Shown here piece by piece: positions 25,225 to 33,686 of a stretch of 64,000 nt of DNA. Below the pieces are notes generated by a model. That model saw only the letters and a list, made by a program, of their open reading frames with translations, was not told the origin of the DNA and did no database searches. The first letter of the stretch is position 1. Each line of letters starts with the position of its first letter. The DNA is from Pseudomonas putida. GTDB lineage: Bacteria > Pseudomonadota > Gammaproteobacteria > Pseudomonadales > Pseudomonadaceae. Location: positions 186,001-250,000 of the forward strand of contig NZ_BSKJ01000003.1 of the NCBI RefSeq assembly GCF_030159595.1. The letters run 5' to 3'. The translations under genes and the position numbers were made by a program.

Positions 25225-27066
25225 TCATGCCTCGGTCACAGCCTCCCCGGCACTGCGCAGATACGCGTCGTACAGCGCCGCATAAGCACCACTTCGCCCG
25301 ATCAACTCGGTATGCGGCCCTTGCTCCACCACCTTCCCGTGCCGTACCACGGCAATCCGGTCAGCATCGCGTATAGTCGCCAACCGATGCGCAATGATGA
25401 TCGCCGTGCGCCCCTGGCACAGCCGGCGCAGCGCACGCTGTATGCGCCGTTCGGTGTGCACGTCCACCGCCGAGGTGGCTTCGTCCAGCACCAGCACCGC
25501 CGGGTCGGCGAGGTACGCCCGTACCAGGCACACCAGTTGGCGCTGGCCATGGCTCAGGTGCGCGCCCAGCGGGCCGACTTCGGTGTGGTAGCGCTGCGGC
25601 AGGCGCTCCAGCACTTCGTCGGCGCCCAACTCGCGGGCGGCGACTATCAACTGCGTATCGTCGGCAGCCGGTGCGGCCAGGCGCAGGTTGTCGAGGATGC
25701 TGCCGCTGAACAATACATTGTCCTGCAGCACCACACCCACGTTGCGCCGCAGGTCGTGCTGGGCCAGCGCACGCAGGTCGATGCCGTCCAGCTTCACGGC
25801 GCCGCGCTGCACTTCGTAGAAGCGCGTCAGCAGTTGCACCAGGGTGCTCTTTCCATGCCCCGAGGGGCCGACGATGGCCAGCACTTCACCGGCGCGGATA
25901 TGCAGGTCGAGCCCGTCGATCACCGGGCGCGAGCCGTTCGGCGTATAGGCAAAGCCGACCGCGTCGAAGTCCACCTGGCCGCGCGCCCTGTTCAGGACGT
26001 GTGGCGCGGGCGGGTCGAGCACCTGTGGTCGTGTATCGAGCAACAGGAAGATACGCTGGGCGGATGCGCTGCCGGTGGCATAGCGCTCGAACAGGTCCGA
26101 CAGCTCCTGCAGCGGGCCAAGGAACAGGAACACATAGAACAGGCTCTCGGCCACCTGGCCGACCGTGACCTTGCCCTCCGCCAGGCCATGGGCGCCGACC
26201 AGCAACAGCACGGCCATGCCGGCGGTGCTCAGCAACGCGGTGAACGGCGCGAACCAGCCAGCGCGCAGGCTGCCGCGTATCAGTGCCTGGTTGAAGTCTT
26301 CCAGCAGGCGGCGATAGCGTGCCTGGTTGGTCTGCTCCTGGCCGCATTGCTGAATCAGCCGCACGCCACTGACACTCTCCACCAGGTGCGCGGTGAAGCG
26401 GCTGCGTTGCTCGGCCACCTTGGCCCAGTTGCGCTGCGACACCCGCTTGAAGCGCCAGGTGGCTACGACCAGCAGCGGTACCGTGGCTGCCAGGCTGTAG
26501 AAGAAGCTGGGTTCGATTCGCCATAGCATCACCGCCGCCAGGCCGCAGCGCAGCAGGGCGCCGAGCAGCTCGGGCGGGCCCTGTACCAGCAAGGGCTCCA
26601 GCGCGTCTACGTCACGGTCGGCACGGGAAATGATGCGCCCGGCACGCGTCTGGTCGAAGTAGCTCACCGACAGCGCCTGCACATGGGCGAATACCTTCAC
26701 CCGCAGGTCGTTGAGCACGCCGATGGCCGCGCGCCCGGCAATGAACTGCGACACACCCGCCAGTAGAAAGCGCCCCAGCCAGCTGGCCACCAGCCCCAGG
26801 CCCAGCCACAGCACCAGGCGTTCGTCGAGCAGCCAGTGGTCGGCGCTGGGCACCAGGCCCTTGTCCAGCAGCTCGCGCACGAACCACGGGCGTAGGAAAA
26901 CGGTGAATACCAGCAGCAGCTCGATGCCGATCACCGCCAGGATTTGCCGGCGAATGGGCCGCAATAGTGGCAGCAGGCGGTGGAACATGCCCCGGTCCAG
27001 CGCCTGTCGAGCCAGGCGTTGCTCGATGTCGATATCGCTGGCAGGGGGGTGCTGTGCATCAGTCAT
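25225..27066 (-). CDS. Heterodimeric ABC exporter subunit (catalytic-site partner)
   Basis: A 613-residue half-transporter: six transmembrane helices then an ATPase domain. Walker A is GPSGHGKST, Walker B VLVLDEATS with the catalytic Glu, and the H-loop IIAHRLATI is intact, but the signature is LSHGQRQ instead of LSGGQ. This defect is complementary to that of the partner encoded just upstream, as in MdlAB/LmrCD-type heterodimers. The ATG at 27066 overlaps the upstream gene by eight bases. Substrate cannot be inferred; multidrug, lipid or metabolite export are all possible. Confidence 0.85.
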   Translation of the reverse strand: MTDAQHPPASDIDIEQRLARQALDRGMFHRLLPLLRPIRRQILAVIGIELLLVFTVFLRPWFVRELLDKGLVPSADHWLLDERLVLWLGLGLVASWLGRFLLAGVSQFIAGRAAIGVLNDLRVKVFAHVQALSVSYFDQTRAGRIISRADRDVDALEPLLVQGPPELLGALLRCGLAAVMLWRIEPSFFYSLAATVPLLVVATWRFKRVSQRNWAKVAEQRSRFTAHLVESVSGVRLIQQCGQEQTNQARYRRLLEDFNQALIRGSLRAGWFAPFTALLSTAGMAVLLLVGAHGLAEGKVTVGQVAESLFYVFLFLGPLQELSDLFERYATGSASAQRIFLLLDTRPQVLDPPAPHVLNRARGQVDFDAVGFAYTPNGSRPVIDGLDLHIRAGEVLAIVGPSGHGKSTLVQLLTRFYEVQRGAVKLDGIDLRALAQHDLRRNVGVVLQDNVLFSGSILDNLRLAAPAADDTQLIVAARELGADEVLERLPQRYHTEVGPLGAHLSHGQRQLVCLVRAYLADPAVLVLDEATSAVDVHTERRIQRALRRLCQGRTAIIIAHRLATIRDADRIAVVRHGKVVEQGPHTELIGRSGAYAALYDAYLRSAGEAVTEA

Positions 27067-28834
27067 GGTCGATCCCCAGCAGGTCGCGATAATGGGCATT
27101 GTGTGCGCTCAGCTCGGCATGGCTGCCGCTGGCGCTGATGCGGCCGTTTTCCAGCATCAGCACGCGGTCGGCCAGCAGCAAGGTGGACAGGCGGCTGGTA
27201 ATCAGCAGCAAGGTCGGGCCCTGGCTGCCTGTGTTGTGCAGGCGGCGGATGTTGTGCAACACCTGGCGTTCGCTCAGGGCATCCAGGGCGCTGGTGGCGT
27301 CGTCCAGGCAGAGGATGTCGGGCGTGCCAAGCAGTGCCCGGGCCAGGCACAAGCGCTGGCGCTGGCCGCCAGACAAGGTCACGCCGCGATCACCCAACGG
27401 CGTGTCGAGACCGTGGGGCAGGCGCTCCAGCACGTCCTCGGCAGCGGCCAGGCGCAAAGCTTCACGCAACTGGGTGTCGCTGGCCTGCGGCGCCGCCAGG
27501 CGCAAATTGGTGGCCAGGCTGTCGGAGAACAGAAAGCTTTCCTGCGGCAGCACTTGCACGCGGCGGCGCAGGTTGGCCAGTTCGAGGTCACGCACGTCGT
27601 ACCAACCGCCGGCATCGCTGCCAACCTGCACGTTGCCGTGCTGAACATCGGTCAGGCGCGGCAGCAGGCTGGCCAGCAGGCTTTTGCCGGTGCCGGTGGC
27701 GCCTACCAGCGCCACCACTTCACCTGGCAGCAGGGTCAGTGAGCAGCCTTGCAGGACAGGTCGGCCAGCTTCAACGGCGCCCACCTGCACCTGGTTCAGC
27801 TTCAAGCCCAACGGCCCGGCAGGCAGGTTGGCGTGGCCGCCAAGGATGGCCGGGCGTTCGTCCAGCAGCTGCCAGATGCGCTCGGCACTGGCCCGGGCAT
27901 CGGCGAAGGTCTGCATCACCCGGCCAATGCCCTCGATGCGGAACACCAGCGTGGTCGCTACCAGCAGCGAGGTCACCAGCTCGCCGATGCCCAGCGTGCC
28001 GGCGGCCACACGGTGGGCGCCGTAGACGAGGATCCACACATGCCCCAGCGCCACTACGGCCTGTGGCAGCGGAATACGCGAACTGGCGTAGGCGAGGGCG
28101 GCGCGGGCGTGGCCGCTAAATACGTCGACCTGGCTGGCGAAACGGGCGATGCGTTGTTGTTCCAGGCCAAACGCCTTGATCACCCGCACGCCGCCGATGC
28201 CTTCGGCCAGGTCCTGGCTGACCTGGTCGTAGGCGGCGCCCACGGCGCGGTCCAGTGTGACCAAGCGGTCGGTCTGTACCACGAACAGCCACAACCCGGC
28301 ACCGGTCAGCATCAAGGGCACCAGGCCCAGCAGCGGGTCGTACCAGCCAAGCAGGCCAACGGCGGCAATCACCACCAGCGGGGTTTCGATGATCTGCCGC
28401 CAGAAGGTGATCAGCGCGTCGCGCACCTTGTCGGCATCGCGAGTGGTGCGGGTGACCAGTTCGCCCATGCCGTGTTGCCAGTGGTAGCCCAGGTGCAGGC
28501 GCTGCACCTGGTTGAGAATACGCTCACGCAGGCGCGTGAGCAGGGCCTGGCTGAGTACCAGCGACAGCACGGCGGCGGCATATTGCAGCAAGCCTCGGCC
28601 CAGGGCGATGGCCAGCAGCAACCACAGCCAGTGCCAGCCCACGCTGGCGTCCAGACTACCGTCGGCCAGGCGCTGCACGGCGCGGCCGGTGCTGACGTCA
28701 TCGACCGCATGGCCGATCAGCCACTGCTGCCAGGCCAGGCCGAGGTTGCCGGCGATGTACAAGGCCGTGACCAGCGCGAAACGCCAAGGCATTTCGCGGT
28801 AGATGGCCAATGCCCGAAGAAGCGGGTGGTTCAT
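27059..28834 (-). CDS. Heterodimeric ABC exporter subunit (degenerate-site partner)
   Basis: A 591-residue half-transporter with six transmembrane helices and an ATPase domain. Walker A GATGTGKSL and the signature LSGGQRQ are normal, but the catalytic Glu after Walker B is Asp (ILCLDDATSALD) and the H-loop His is Ser (LLITSRLSTL). These changes predict that this subunit binds but barely hydrolyses ATP, while its LSGGQ completes the active site of the partner at 25225. The ATG at 28834 is preferred because GAGTG lies nine bases before it; GTG at 28843 is an option. Confidence 0.85.
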   Translation of the reverse strand: MNHPLLRALAIYREMPWRFALVTALYIAGNLGLAWQQWLIGHAVDDVSTGRAVQRLADGSLDASVGWHWLWLLLAIALGRGLLQYAAAVLSLVLSQALLTRLRERILNQVQRLHLGYHWQHGMGELVTRTTRDADKVRDALITFWRQIIETPLVVIAAVGLLGWYDPLLGLVPLMLTGAGLWLFVVQTDRLVTLDRAVGAAYDQVSQDLAEGIGGVRVIKAFGLEQQRIARFASQVDVFSGHARAALAYASSRIPLPQAVVALGHVWILVYGAHRVAAGTLGIGELVTSLLVATTLVFRIEGIGRVMQTFADARASAERIWQLLDERPAILGGHANLPAGPLGLKLNQVQVGAVEAGRPVLQGCSLTLLPGEVVALVGATGTGKSLLASLLPRLTDVQHGNVQVGSDAGGWYDVRDLELANLRRRVQVLPQESFLFSDSLATNLRLAAPQASDTQLREALRLAAAEDVLERLPHGLDTPLGDRGVTLSGGQRQRLCLARALLGTPDILCLDDATSALDALSERQVLHNIRRLHNTGSQGPTLLLITSRLSTLLLADRVLMLENGRISASGSHAELSAHNAHYRDLLGIDHD

Positions 28835-28863
28835 GTAGATCACTCAAAGGGGGCTGCTTCACA

Positions 28864-29001
28864 GCCCATCGCCGGCAAGCCAGCTCCCGCAGTGATAGCG
28901 GTGCCCTTGAGCCTGGTGCCATCCTGAGAGCATTTCCTTAGGTACAGCGCTGGCCCTGGGCCTGGTGCGGTCCTGTGGGAGCTGGCTTGCCGGCGATTGG
29001 G
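28864..29001. repeat. Imperfect inverted REP pair (family 2)
   Basis: Family-2 REP cores CGCCGGCAAGCCAGCTCCC and its complement lie at about 28869-28888 and 28975-28996, 90 bases apart, between the DszC-like stop and the exporter start. Confidence 0.8.
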
Positions 29002-29012
29002 CCGTATGGGGT

Positions 29013-30245
29013 TCAACGTCGTGTGGCGCCCTGGGTTTCCTTGGCATTGAGCACCGCCGTGTACTCCCCCGGGTCAGCCCCGTTCAGGTAGTAGTTGCCC
29101 ACGTTGTGCAGCCGCCAGCGGATCGGGTCATGGGTGGTGTGCACCCGGGCATTGCGCCAGAAGCGGTCGAGGTTCCACTTGCTCAGCGAAGCGCTGGCCC
29201 CCAGCAGCGAGAACAGATCACTGGAAATTTTTAGCGATGCGGCATCGGAATGTGCCCGGGCAGTTGCTACCGACAAGATCAGCTCATCCTGCAGCGCCTT
29301 GTTCTCTGGATCGCGCTCGTGGTCGTCGAACACCCGCGCAGCCTCGCGCAACACCGACTCGGCACCGCGTAGCGCCACGGCATATTCGCCAATCTGGCGA
29401 ATCACATGCGGCTCGTCACTGGCGCGCTCGACGCCGCTCTCCACCCAGGCCCGGGCATGCTCGCGCAGGTACTCGACAGCGGCCTGCAAGGCGCCTGCGG
29501 CGATGCCGGTATCGATGGCGGCGTGGAGGATCTGCGGGAAAGTGAGGCCGGTGCGCTTCATCGGCCCGCTGCGGCGGGTCAGGTAACGCTCGTCGAGCAC
29601 GATGTTGTCGAAGATCACGGTGCCGCTTACCGAGTTTTGCTGCCCGAAGGCCTGCCAGTCATCGACCAGGGTCAGCCCCGGGGTATCGCGGTGCAGCAGC
29701 ACGCCCACGCCACCGTCTTCGCTGGCCGCGGTCAGCGAGATCCACTCGGCCAGGTAGGAACCGGTGGAGTAGAACTTGCTGCCGTTGAGCACCCACCGGC
29801 CATCGGCGCGGCGCTCGACGCGGGTTTTGAGGGCGAACTTGTTCTTGCCACCGACTTCGGCCAAGGCATTGCCGAAGCGCTTGCCTGCCAGCACATCGGC
29901 AATCAGCCGGTCGCGTACGTCGTCCGGGTAGCCGGTAAAGATGCCCCGCAGCATCACGTTGTGGATCTGCAGCAGTTGGCCGACGCCGCCGTCGGCGGTG
30001 GAGACCAGGCGTACGGTTTCGACAAGGGTCTGCACCGAGGCACCGAGGCCGCCGAACTGGGAGGGCACCGCGATGGCGGTCAGGCCGCTGCTGGACAACA
30101 GCTCGGCCTGGCGGCGGGGGAGCTGGCCATTGTTGCGTGGGTCGGCGGCCAGTTCGGCGATTTGCGCGGCGACCTGGCGGGCTACTTCGATGGCCTCGGT
30201 CTCGCTGGTCAGGCGGCGGGCGGGGGAGGGTTCTAGGGCGCTCAT
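29013..30245 (-). CDS. DszC/SfnC-like flavin-dependent monooxygenase (acyl-CoA dehydrogenase fold)
   Basis: A 410-residue flavoprotein with acyl-CoA dehydrogenase fold, of the branch that holds the dibenzothiophene monooxygenase DszC and SfnC. Shared segments include SSGLTAIAVPSQFGGLGAS, TADGGVGQLLQIH, WVLNGSKFYSTGS, DDWQAFGQQNSVSG and, near the end, DRFWRNARVHTTHDPIRWRLHNVG, which is almost the DszC C-terminal signature. Such enzymes use FMNH2 and oxygen to oxidise sulfur atoms. ATG at 30245; the ribosome site is weak. It is transcribed alone, divergent from the second sulfur operon, from a sigma-54 promoter about 150 bases upstream beyond an REP pair. An ordinary acyl-CoA dehydrogenase is less likely because the catalytic-base region does not match. 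Confidence 0.8.
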   Translation of the reverse strand: MSALEPSPARRLTSETEAIEVARQVAAQIAELAADPRNNGQLPRRQAELLSSSGLTAIAVPSQFGGLGASVQTLVETVRLVSTADGGVGQLLQIHNVMLRGIFTGYPDDVRDRLIADVLAGKRFGNALAEVGGKNKFALKTRVERRADGRWVLNGSKFYSTGSYLAEWISLTAASEDGGVGVLLHRDTPGLTLVDDWQAFGQQNSVSGTVIFDNIVLDERYLTRRSGPMKRTGLTFPQILHAAIDTGIAAGALQAAVEYLREHARAWVESGVERASDEPHVIRQIGEYAVALRGAESVLREAARVFDDHERDPENKALQDELILSVATARAHSDAASLKISSDLFSLLGASASLSKWNLDRFWRNARVHTTHDPIRWRLHNVGNYYLNGADPGEYTAVLNAKETQGATRR

Positions 30246-30287
30246 TGAGGGGTCTCGGGTTTGTCTGAGGGGGCCAGTGCGCCTGCT

Positions 30288-30365
30288 TCGCGGGTAAACC
30301 CGCTCCCACAGGGACCGCGTTGCCTGAGCGTTGCGCGATCCCTGTGGGAGCGGGTTTACCCGCGA
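30288..30365. repeat. Inverted REP pair (family 1)
   Basis: Perfect 27-base arms at 30288-30314 and 30339-30365 with the core TCGCGGGTAAACCCGCTCCC. It lies between the DszC-like start codon and its presumed sigma-54 promoter, so it would be transcribed in that gene's 5' leader. Confidence 0.88.
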
Positions 30366-30393
30366 ATGGCTACACCGCGGTCCCAAGCCCTTG

Positions 30394-30409
30394 AGCAATA
30401 TCTTTGCCA
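30394..30409 (-). promoter_or_regulatory. Sigma-54 promoter for the DszC-like gene
   Basis: The minus strand reads TGGCAAAGATATTGCT, matching the -24/-12 consensus with exact GG-N10-GC spacing. It lies 149 bases before the start at 30245. This belongs to the 377-base gene-free stretch 30246-30622, which also holds an REP pair, a palindrome and a second, divergent sigma-54 promoter. Confidence 0.65.
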
Positions 30410-30458
30410 CCGCTCTGCAGGCCCCATCCTCTGCGGCTTCCGCTGCCTTTTGCTGCCC

Positions 30459-30478
30459 CAGCAACACCACCGTTGCTG
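30459..30478. promoter_or_regulatory. Palindrome between divergent sigma-54 promoters
   Basis: CAGCAAC-N6-GTTGCTG has perfect 7-base arms and lies 50 bases from one promoter and 96 bases from the other, suitable for an enhancer-binding activator serving both. Confidence 0.5.
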
Positions 30479-30573
30479 ATCTGGCAGCACCCCGCCCGCA
30501 ATCCTGCTCCCAGCCCAGCAAACGGCGCCCACAACCAAAGGCAAACCCCGCGTAAATCAAGGCTTCCAGCGGT

Positions 30574-30589
30574 TGGCACGCACACTGCA
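30574..30589 (+). promoter_or_regulatory. Sigma-54 promoter for the second sulfur operon
   Basis: TGGCACGCACACTGCA carries a perfect TGGCACG -24 element and a GC at the right distance (GG-N10-GC), 33 bases before the ATG at 30623. Confidence 0.75.
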
Positions 30590-30622
30590 ATGGTGCTTCC
30601 ACGACGCCCAAGGAGCCACCCC

Positions 30623-31684
30623 ATGTCCCTCGTAACCCCTACCGCAAAGCGCCTGGCAGACGATCCGTCCGCCCTGGAGCGTATCTGGTTCACCCGCTGC
30701 CCGGTGCCCACCGCCTCGGGTATCGCCTACAAGCTTGGCTGGCTGGAGCAGGAATTCGCCGCTGACGGCCTGCCGGTCTCGACCCTGCAGGAGGCTCGCC
30801 AGCTTGGCCATCACCACTACGATCACCAGTTGCCTGGGCTGTTCCGCGAAGGCGGCAATGTGCCGGCGCTGGCTGCACGTGCTTCAGGCTCGCCCAGCCG
30901 GCTCATCGGCCTGACCTGGATCGAGGAGTGGCAAACCATCCTGGTTCGTCCGGACTCGGGCATTCGCAGCGCCGCCGACCTGCGTGGCAAGCGTCTGGCG
31001 CTGCCGGCCTGGGGCGATAGCCGCCCTGGCAGCATCGCTCGGGCCATGAGTCTGCAGGGTTACAAAGGCGCCCTGGCTTCGGTGGGCCTGCACCTGGATG
31101 ACGTGCAGCTGGTGGAAGTCGCGCTGCTCGACCAGGCCGATGCCGCCACCCCGCAGCTGGGCTTGCAGCGGCTGTGGTCGGGGCTGGAGTACCTGGCACG
31201 CGGCGAAGTCGATGCGGTGTATGTGAAGGGCGCGGCAGCCGCCGACGCCGCACGCCGGCTGGGCCTGGTGGTTGGCGTCGACCTCGACCGGCTAGCCGAC
31301 CCGCGCCACCGCATCAACAACGGCACACCGCGGCCTATCACCGTGCACCAGCGCCTGCTCGACAACCACTTCGACCTGGTGGTGCGTTTCCTTGCGCAGA
31401 CGTTGCGTGCCGCCGAGTGGGCAGCGGGCAACCGCGCCGCGCTCACTGGCATCCTCGAAGAAGAAACCCGCGCCGGCAGCCAAGGTGTAGCCGAGGCCTA
31501 TCGCGGCGACTTCCACACCACCCTGGCACCGGACCTGTCCGCACAACGCCTGGCCTTCCTCGGCACGCAAAAGGACTTCCTGTACCTGCACGGCTTCCTC
31601 GAAGCCGACTTCGACATCGCCGACTGGGTCGATCCGCGCCCTCTGCAAGCTGCCCATGAACTGCTGGCCCAGCGCCGTGCCTGA
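30623..31684 (+). CDS. DszB-like putative sulfinate desulfinase
   Basis: A 353-residue leaderless protein related to the two DszB-like proteins at 21665-23784 but more distant. The triad positions are filled: Cys26 in FTRCPVPTASG, His65 in HHHYDHQLPGLFREGG and Arg75 with the same spacing of ten. The lobe segments DLRGKRLALPAWG and ARGEVDAVYVKGAAA match the family. The ATG at 30623 has AAGGAG about 11 bases before it. It is first in an operon with an aldolase-like protein, a second SsuD-like monooxygenase and a peptide-type ABC importer, all read rightwards with short gaps or overlaps. Confidence 0.65.
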   Translation: MSLVTPTAKRLADDPSALERIWFTRCPVPTASGIAYKLGWLEQEFAADGLPVSTLQEARQLGHHHYDHQLPGLFREGGNVPALAARASGSPSRLIGLTWIEEWQTILVRPDSGIRSAADLRGKRLALPAWGDSRPGSIARAMSLQGYKGALASVGLHLDDVQLVEVALLDQADAATPQLGLQRLWSGLEYLARGEVDAVYVKGAAAADAARRLGLVVGVDLDRLADPRHRINNGTPRPITVHQRLLDNHFDLVVRFLAQTLRAAEWAAGNRAALTGILEEETRAGSQGVAEAYRGDFHTTLAPDLSAQRLAFLGTQKDFLYLHGFLEADFDIADWVDPRPLQAAHELLAQRRA

Positions 31685-31702
31685 CCTGACTGGAGATTGA
31701 AC

Positions 31703-32434
31703 ATGACCGTACTGATCAACGAACGCCCCGTCACTGCCGAACTGCAAGCCTTCATCGACCAGGTGGTGGCCGAAGCCGAAGCGGCCTTCAGCGTATTCCG
31801 CGAAACCAACACCATCACCGCCAATGGCACCGTCGGCTTCATCGAGCGCGTGCCGGGTGAAGCGCTGCTGGTATCCGTGAACTACGGCGGGCCATGGAAC
31901 CACCGCAACCCGTTGCAGGCCACCGTCACCGACTTTGCCGGCAACGTCATCGTTGGCAAGGGTAAAGGCGGTCTTGGCCGTTACACCAAGCTGTTCCAGG
32001 CCCACCCCGACGTTACCACCGTGTCGCATGTGCACAGCCCGTACCTGGGCGCCTGGGCGCAGACCCACCGCACGTTGCCGTTCCACTATGTGCCGGTACA
32101 GCGCTACCAACTGGCCCGCGAGCTGCCGGTGTACATCGACCGGCGTCAGGCCGAGGTGGATTTCATCCTCGACAAGATTGCCGAGAACCCGTTCAACCTG
32201 GCGATTCTGGAGGCCAACGGCGGCTCCACGGTATGGGGCAAGCAGGGGCTGCGAGCCACGGCGGAGTTCATCCTGTTGCTGGAGGAGGGGGCGCAGATCC
32301 AGTTGCTGGCCGATGCCCTGGGCGGGTCGCGGCCTTACGGGCCGGGGGTGCTGACCCAGCAATGGAAGATGAGCGGGTTGTATGACCGTGCTACCGAGTT
32401 GGGCCTGGTGCCTGGCATCGATCGGCGCGGTTGA
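31703..32434 (+). CDS. Class II aldolase/adducin-fold protein
   Basis: A 243-residue protein of the class II aldolase/adducin family, whose members cleave or epimerise sugar phosphates using zinc. Two metal-binding His are in TVSHVHSPYLGAW. The third ligand, normally in an NHG motif, appears to be changed: the equivalent stretch reads ILEANGGSTVWGKQGL, with Gly where His is expected. Zinc may be bound differently or the reaction may not be an aldol cleavage. ATG at 31703 has TGGAG upstream. It lies 18 bases after the DszB-like gene, so it probably acts on the carbon skeleton of the same substrate, but this is a guess. Confidence 0.7.
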   Translation: MTVLINERPVTAELQAFIDQVVAEAEAAFSVFRETNTITANGTVGFIERVPGEALLVSVNYGGPWNHRNPLQATVTDFAGNVIVGKGKGGLGRYTKLFQAHPDVTTVSHVHSPYLGAWAQTHRTLPFHYVPVQRYQLARELPVYIDRRQAEVDFILDKIAENPFNLAILEANGGSTVWGKQGLRATAEFILLLEEGAQIQLLADALGGSRPYGPGVLTQQWKMSGLYDRATELGLVPGIDRRG

Positions 32435-32488
32435 TTTTTGGGGCGCTGTGCGCCCCTGCACCCCACCCCAAGACAAGGATCCCACCCC

Positions 32489-33676
32489 ATGGCAGTAAAA
32501 ATCCTCTGGTACCTCACCACCCCCGACGGCCCCTACCCTTGGGAGCCCGAAGGCCGCTGGCACACCGATTTCGAACACCTCAAGCAACTGGCCATCGCCG
32601 CCGACCGCCTGGGGTTCTACGGCTCGCTGCTCGGCTCCAGCCCCAACGAAAGCCTGGCCGTGTCGGCAGCGTTGATCGACGCGACCAAGCGCCTGCGCTT
32701 CCTGGTCGCCCAACACCCCGGCGAGCTGTCGCCAGCAGTGCTGGCCAAGTGGGCGCTCACCTTCGACCAGTTCTCCAATGGCCGCCTGCTGTTCAACGTG
32801 GTCAACGGCAACGACGCCGGGCTGGCCACCCTGGGCGTGCATTACCCGCACGATGAACGCTACGACTTCAGCCTGGAATACTGGCGTGCCTTCCAAAGCT
32901 TCTACGCGGGCGAAACGGCCGGCTACGACGGTCGCTACGTCAAGCTGTCGCCACGCTCGCCGGCTGCCGCCCATCACCCACTGGGCGGTTGGCACCCACC
33001 GAAGCAAAAGCCTGGCATCCCGTTGTGGGGGGCTGGCACTTCGGCACCGGGGGTTGCCCATTCCGTGCAGTTGCTGGACGTGTACCTGAGCTTCGCCGAC
33101 ACCCCGCAAAAGCTGGGTGACAAGTTCCGCCGGGTGGCGGGCGAGGCGGCGAAGATCGACCGCGAGCTGACGTACGGCACGCGCCTGCAAGTGATCGTGC
33201 GCGAGACCGAGGAAGAAGCCTGGGCCCACGCCGAGCGCCTGTTGCAGCGCACCTCGCTGGCCACCGCGCGCGCGGCCATCGAACGCCAGTTGCCTCCTGG
33301 TCAAACCATCGACAGCTACGTCAGCGATGACCCGCGCATTCAGCGCAACCTCGACAGCATTCGCGCCGGGCGCCTGCCAACGGCCCGCGAGCTGGAGATC
33401 TACCCCAACGTCTGGCTGGGCCCCAGCCTGTTCGGCTTCAACATCCTCGGCCCGGCTGCCGGCACTTACCTGGTCGGCAGCGCCGAGCAGGTGGCCGAGC
33501 GTATTCGTGAATACGAAGCCCAGGGCACCTCGGCGTTCATCCTGTCGGGCTTCCCGCTGATCGACGAGGCGCACAGGGTGGCCGACCTGCTGTTCCCGTT
33601 GCTGGACCTGGACCACGGCTTCGACGTACCGCGCCTGGGTGCGGCGAGCAAACCGGCTGCCGTGCAGCCGGCATAA
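32489..33676 (+). CDS. SsuD-like FMN-dependent (LLM) monooxygenase
   Basis: A 395-residue luciferase-like monooxygenase related to alkanesulfonate monooxygenase. Landmarks are the N-terminal strand ILWYLTTPDGPYPW, HLKQLAIAADRLGFYGSLLG, WALTFDQFSNGRLLFNVVNG, YDFSLEYWRAF and a C-terminal TYLVGSAEQVAERIREYEAQG that binds FMN phosphate. It is clearly different from the paralogue at 23802 and likely has its own substrate. The ATG at 32489 has AAGGAT about 13 bases upstream. It lies between the aldolase-like gene and the importer binding protein in one operon. Confidence 0.85.
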   Translation: MAVKILWYLTTPDGPYPWEPEGRWHTDFEHLKQLAIAADRLGFYGSLLGSSPNESLAVSAALIDATKRLRFLVAQHPGELSPAVLAKWALTFDQFSNGRLLFNVVNGNDAGLATLGVHYPHDERYDFSLEYWRAFQSFYAGETAGYDGRYVKLSPRSPAAAHHPLGGWHPPKQKPGIPLWGAGTSAPGVAHSVQLLDVYLSFADTPQKLGDKFRRVAGEAAKIDRELTYGTRLQVIVRETEEEAWAHAERLLQRTSLATARAAIERQLPPGQTIDSYVSDDPRIQRNLDSIRAGRLPTARELEIYPNVWLGPSLFGFNILGPAAGTYLVGSAEQVAERIREYEAQGTSAFILSGFPLIDEAHRVADLLFPLLDLDHGFDVPRLGAASKPAAVQPA

Positions 33677-33686
33677 GGAGAAGGTA

